The position numbers and the translations under genes are program-made. This document shows, one piece after another, positions 62,371 to 64,000 of a stretch of DNA of 64,000 bases (positions within the stretch are counted from its first letter, which is position 1; each line of letters begins with the position of its first letter). The stretch spans positions 124,001-188,000 of the forward strand of contig QJNS01000093.1 of the NCBI GenBank assembly GCA_004154925.1, given 5' to 3'. Origin of the DNA: Monosporascus cannonballus. Its lineage: Eukaryota; Ascomycota; Sordariomycetes; Xylariales. Below the pieces are notes generated by a model. That model saw nothing but the letters and a program-made list of their open reading frames with translations, ran no database searches and had not been told where the DNA came from.

Positions 62371-62442
62371 GCTTTTGTAATCTAATAGTATAACGTCAAG
62401 TTTTAATACCTGAAAATATGGGTTCGAATCCGGTCAGAAGTT
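62371..62442 (+). ncRNA. tRNA-like sequence near the 3' end of Copia E
   Basis: 72 bases. Acceptor arms GCTTTTG (62,371-62,377) and CAGAAGT (62,435-62,441) pair at all seven positions, counting two G-U. TAATCTAATAGT resembles an A box with G-to-A changes (TRGYNNARNGG). GGTTCGAATCC (62,421-62,431) is a perfect B box / T-loop. The anticodon arm (TCAAG/CCTGA) would have an 8-base loop containing TTTTAATA, so decoding identity is unclear (a Gln- or Leu-type anticodon would need changes). It lies between pol and the polypurine tract. It could be a captured tRNA gene, a tRNA-derived SINE, or chance plus mutation. It is probably not a working tRNA gene. Confidence 0.45.
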
Positions 62443-62586
62443 TTGGCATCTCGAATAACTTCCTTAATTAATCGAAATATTAATCACCTTTTTTTGTTTC
62501 CGTTTTTGCGTTTTATTTATTATTTGTTAAAAGCTAACCATTACGGTATTTCCTTTTTGAGCAGTTGCTTAGTATCATAAAAGCTT

Positions 62587-62609
62587 CAGCTGTTAGTTCC
62601 TAACAGCTG
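62587..62609. repeat. 10-bp perfect hairpin abutting the polypurine tract
   Basis: CAGCTGTTAG (62,587-62,596) / CTAACAGCTG (62,600-62,609) with loop TTC. The last G of the stem is the first G of the GGGGGG tract that precedes the 3' LTR. Confidence 0.8.
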
Positions 62610-62617
62610 GGGGGATA

Positions 62618-62836
62618 TGTTGAACCTAGCAGCGCCATGGCTTAGTTAGCTAACCGATTAATGGAAATGGTTTCGGCCAGTCCGGTATTTTTATCTCTTG
62701 GCTACCACTGTTTTTATCTGTATTTAAGGAGGGTTTACCACCTTCATCTTTTATAGAAGACCTTCTAGGGGTCATGCAACCTTTAATACACCTTTTCTTC
62801 AGTTATATGCTTCTGTGTGTGATGCAGGGTCTCACA
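62618..62836 (+). repeat. Copia E 3' LTR
   Basis: It is 219 bp long, TGTTGAACC...GTCTCACA, followed by ATATC. It is slightly less mutated than the 5' LTR. Confidence 0.92.
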
Positions 62837-62940
62837 ATATCCGATTCCCTAACATACATCTTGGTGAGGAAGTTATAATAATCGCGGACCGCGGCAACGG
62901 TTACGTCCCGTAAGTAGGTAATCTCATTAAAGCTCGGCAT
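62837..62940 (-). pseudogene. N-terminal part of the broken Knr4/Smi1-like host gene
   Basis: From ATG at 62,940 it reads MPSFNEITYLRD, then VTVAAVRDYYNFLTKMYVRE and SDI, where the ATATC duplication interrupts. The continuation at 56,850 (IEPPAGG) is in the same frame. I prefer this start because the family, as I recall it, begins at MPS-x-x-EITYLRD. An upstream ATG (MESMANPAAILQ, 63,057) precedes a pyrimidine-rich, less conserved-looking stretch. Left intact here, the fragment would read through the LTR to a stop at 62,803. Confidence 0.75.
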
Positions 62941-64000
62941 TTTGCGGGCGCGGCGGAGTTCAGAAAAAAAACGTGGGAAAAAGAAAAGAAAAGGCGGGAT
63001 AGTTGAAAGCGAGAAGCCTACTTGTAAAATAGCGGCAGGATTGGCCATGGACTCCACCCCGTTAAACCCGTCAACAGGCGTTGTTGGGGTATATTCCCGG
63101 CTCGCATTTTACCCAGCCAATCAATCAAAAAACGGACCTTAATAGTTGACAGCAAGGGAAGGTAAATGTTATCGCCCTGAAGTTTGAAGCGAGGCCTCAG
63201 CTTGATATATTGCTTACCAAGAGACGAGGGGCAGATATTGCAGTCCCAGGCCAGTGAAGTTTTAATAGGCTTTATCAAGTACTGTTTCTAAGGGTATCAA
63301 ACTATTCGAGCTCGCACAAATATTACGCAAAGAATCGCCTCTTTAACTCCTTATCGTTTCTTTAAAAAAGGTGAAAGAATAATAAGTGGCGGGGAATTAT
63401 ACTTTTACTTTTAATGTCACACTTACTAAGGAGTAGATACACAGCTCTTGAGGGTATATTGGCTTGTAGGAAGCTAGGAAGTGGTGATCCCATTTGTTAT
63501 GCGTGATCCAGTGATATAGGGCTTCGGAAAGGAACAACAATCGCCCGAAGACTCCAGCTAGGGGTGCCCTTTTCCATGACATTTAACGATAAGCATACCA
63601 AACTATGCTTAGCGAAAAGGACGGAAAAGTGTTAACAGTATATGCTGCATGATCCCTAAATATGTGGGCAGGAGGCTTTGGTAAGAAGCTAAAGATTGTT
63701 GCGGATGGTTGACCTATTTTATCGTACCTGTAAGTTGCCAAGATAAGCTTTCACTATTGAAAAATCTGGCGAGACGTTGGTATTTCAGGAATGGGAAGTG
63801 GCAGGTCATTTTGTCAGGTCCCTTCCCTGGGCTTTCCAGTCTCACCCACCATCTTGACGATAATGTGTACGGAGAGGCAGCATCAACGTTAACATCAACA
63901 CTAGTCATTTTAGCCTCTGCGTGCCCGAGGGCATATTCTCGCACCGAATGGGATCCTCCCTTCAAGAACGGTGTTACATTCCTTTGATGAAGAGACTCGT
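62941..64000. other. host-like DNA of normal composition; promoter side of the broken gene
   Basis: No sign of RIP-like decay. Several frames of 60-90 codons exist on both strands, for example minus 63,018-63,278 (TSLAWDCNICPSSLG...), minus 63,714-63,965 (LSSRWWVRLESPGKGPD...) and plus 63,709-63,987. None has a domain I recognise, and opposing frames overlap. The minus-strand pieces could be exons of an unidentified gene. The bases just right of 62,940 would hold the promoter and leader of the broken gene. Confidence 0.4.

Larger units (their letters stand above)
56856..62836 (+). mobile_element. complete Ty1/Copia element E inserted in the host gene
   Basis: Two LTRs of 219 bp (56,856-57,074; 62,618-62,836) run TGTTGAACC...TCT(T/C)ACA. 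The target duplication ATATC is perfect (56,851-56,855; 62,837-62,841). A primer-binding site after the 5' LTR, GTTATGAGCCCGAT, is complementary to a Met-tRNA anticodon arm (GGGCTCATAAC), an arrangement known for copia-type elements. A purine run GGGGGG (62,609-62,614) precedes the 3' LTR. Pol order is integrase before RT, as in Copia: WH box 59.04 kb, integrase 59.2 kb, RT box 61.23 kb, RNase H 61.65-62.2 kb. Many stops. Length 5,981 bp. Confidence 0.92.

Overview
The window looks like an AT-rich, transposon-packed compartment of a filamentous ascomycete (Pezizomycotina). Almost no intact protein-coding gene survives. Nearly every recognisable reading frame is a retrotransposon or DNA-transposon gene riddled with stops. 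Trp codons have become stops, zinc-finger Cys/His have become Tyr, and the changes are transitions. CpG is largely spared while CpA/TpG is depleted. This is the footprint expected of repeat-induced point mutation (RIP). No species can be named from the sequence.

Layout. (1) 1-33.3 kb is extremely AT-rich. It holds a Copia-type LTR remnant at the left edge; two tandem clusters of one Ty3/gypsy chromovirus family, each cluster sharing a central LTR (about 1.0-8.4 kb and 17.4-26.9 kb); a small LTR element with 165-bp LTRs and no recognised coding capacity (10.5-12.1 kb); and a minus-strand Copia element (27.9-33.3 kb). (2) 33.3-56.2 kb is a less mutated, non-repetitive-looking host tract marked by recurrent GCAATTGC/TTAAGCA-like words. 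Three insertions split it: a complete chromovirus A (34,755-41,048, target duplication TACTG), a second chromovirus D (41,866-49,825, TAAGC/TAGGC), and a PIF/Harbinger DNA transposon (51,692-55,292, TTA). D carries a solo LTR of the left-hand chromovirus family in its integrase (duplication ACAGA), and that solo LTR contains a further solo LTR of the A family. (3) 56.2-62.9 kb is a host gene of a fungal family that I tentatively relate to Knr4/Smi1. It reads on the minus strand and is split by a complete Copia element (56,856-62,836, duplication ATATC). It also has an in-frame stop before its C-terminal end. (4) 62.9-64.0 kb is host-like DNA of ordinary base composition without a recognisable gene.

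The most notable items are the gene broken by the Copia element (target duplication and reading frame both preserved), a tRNA-related SINE-like repeat present in three copies nested inside other transposons, a tRNA-like sequence near the 3' end of the Copia element, and the three-level LTR nesting in element D. I found no CRISPR, operon or intact metabolic gene. Boundaries marked approximate come from aligning decayed repeat copies by eye.
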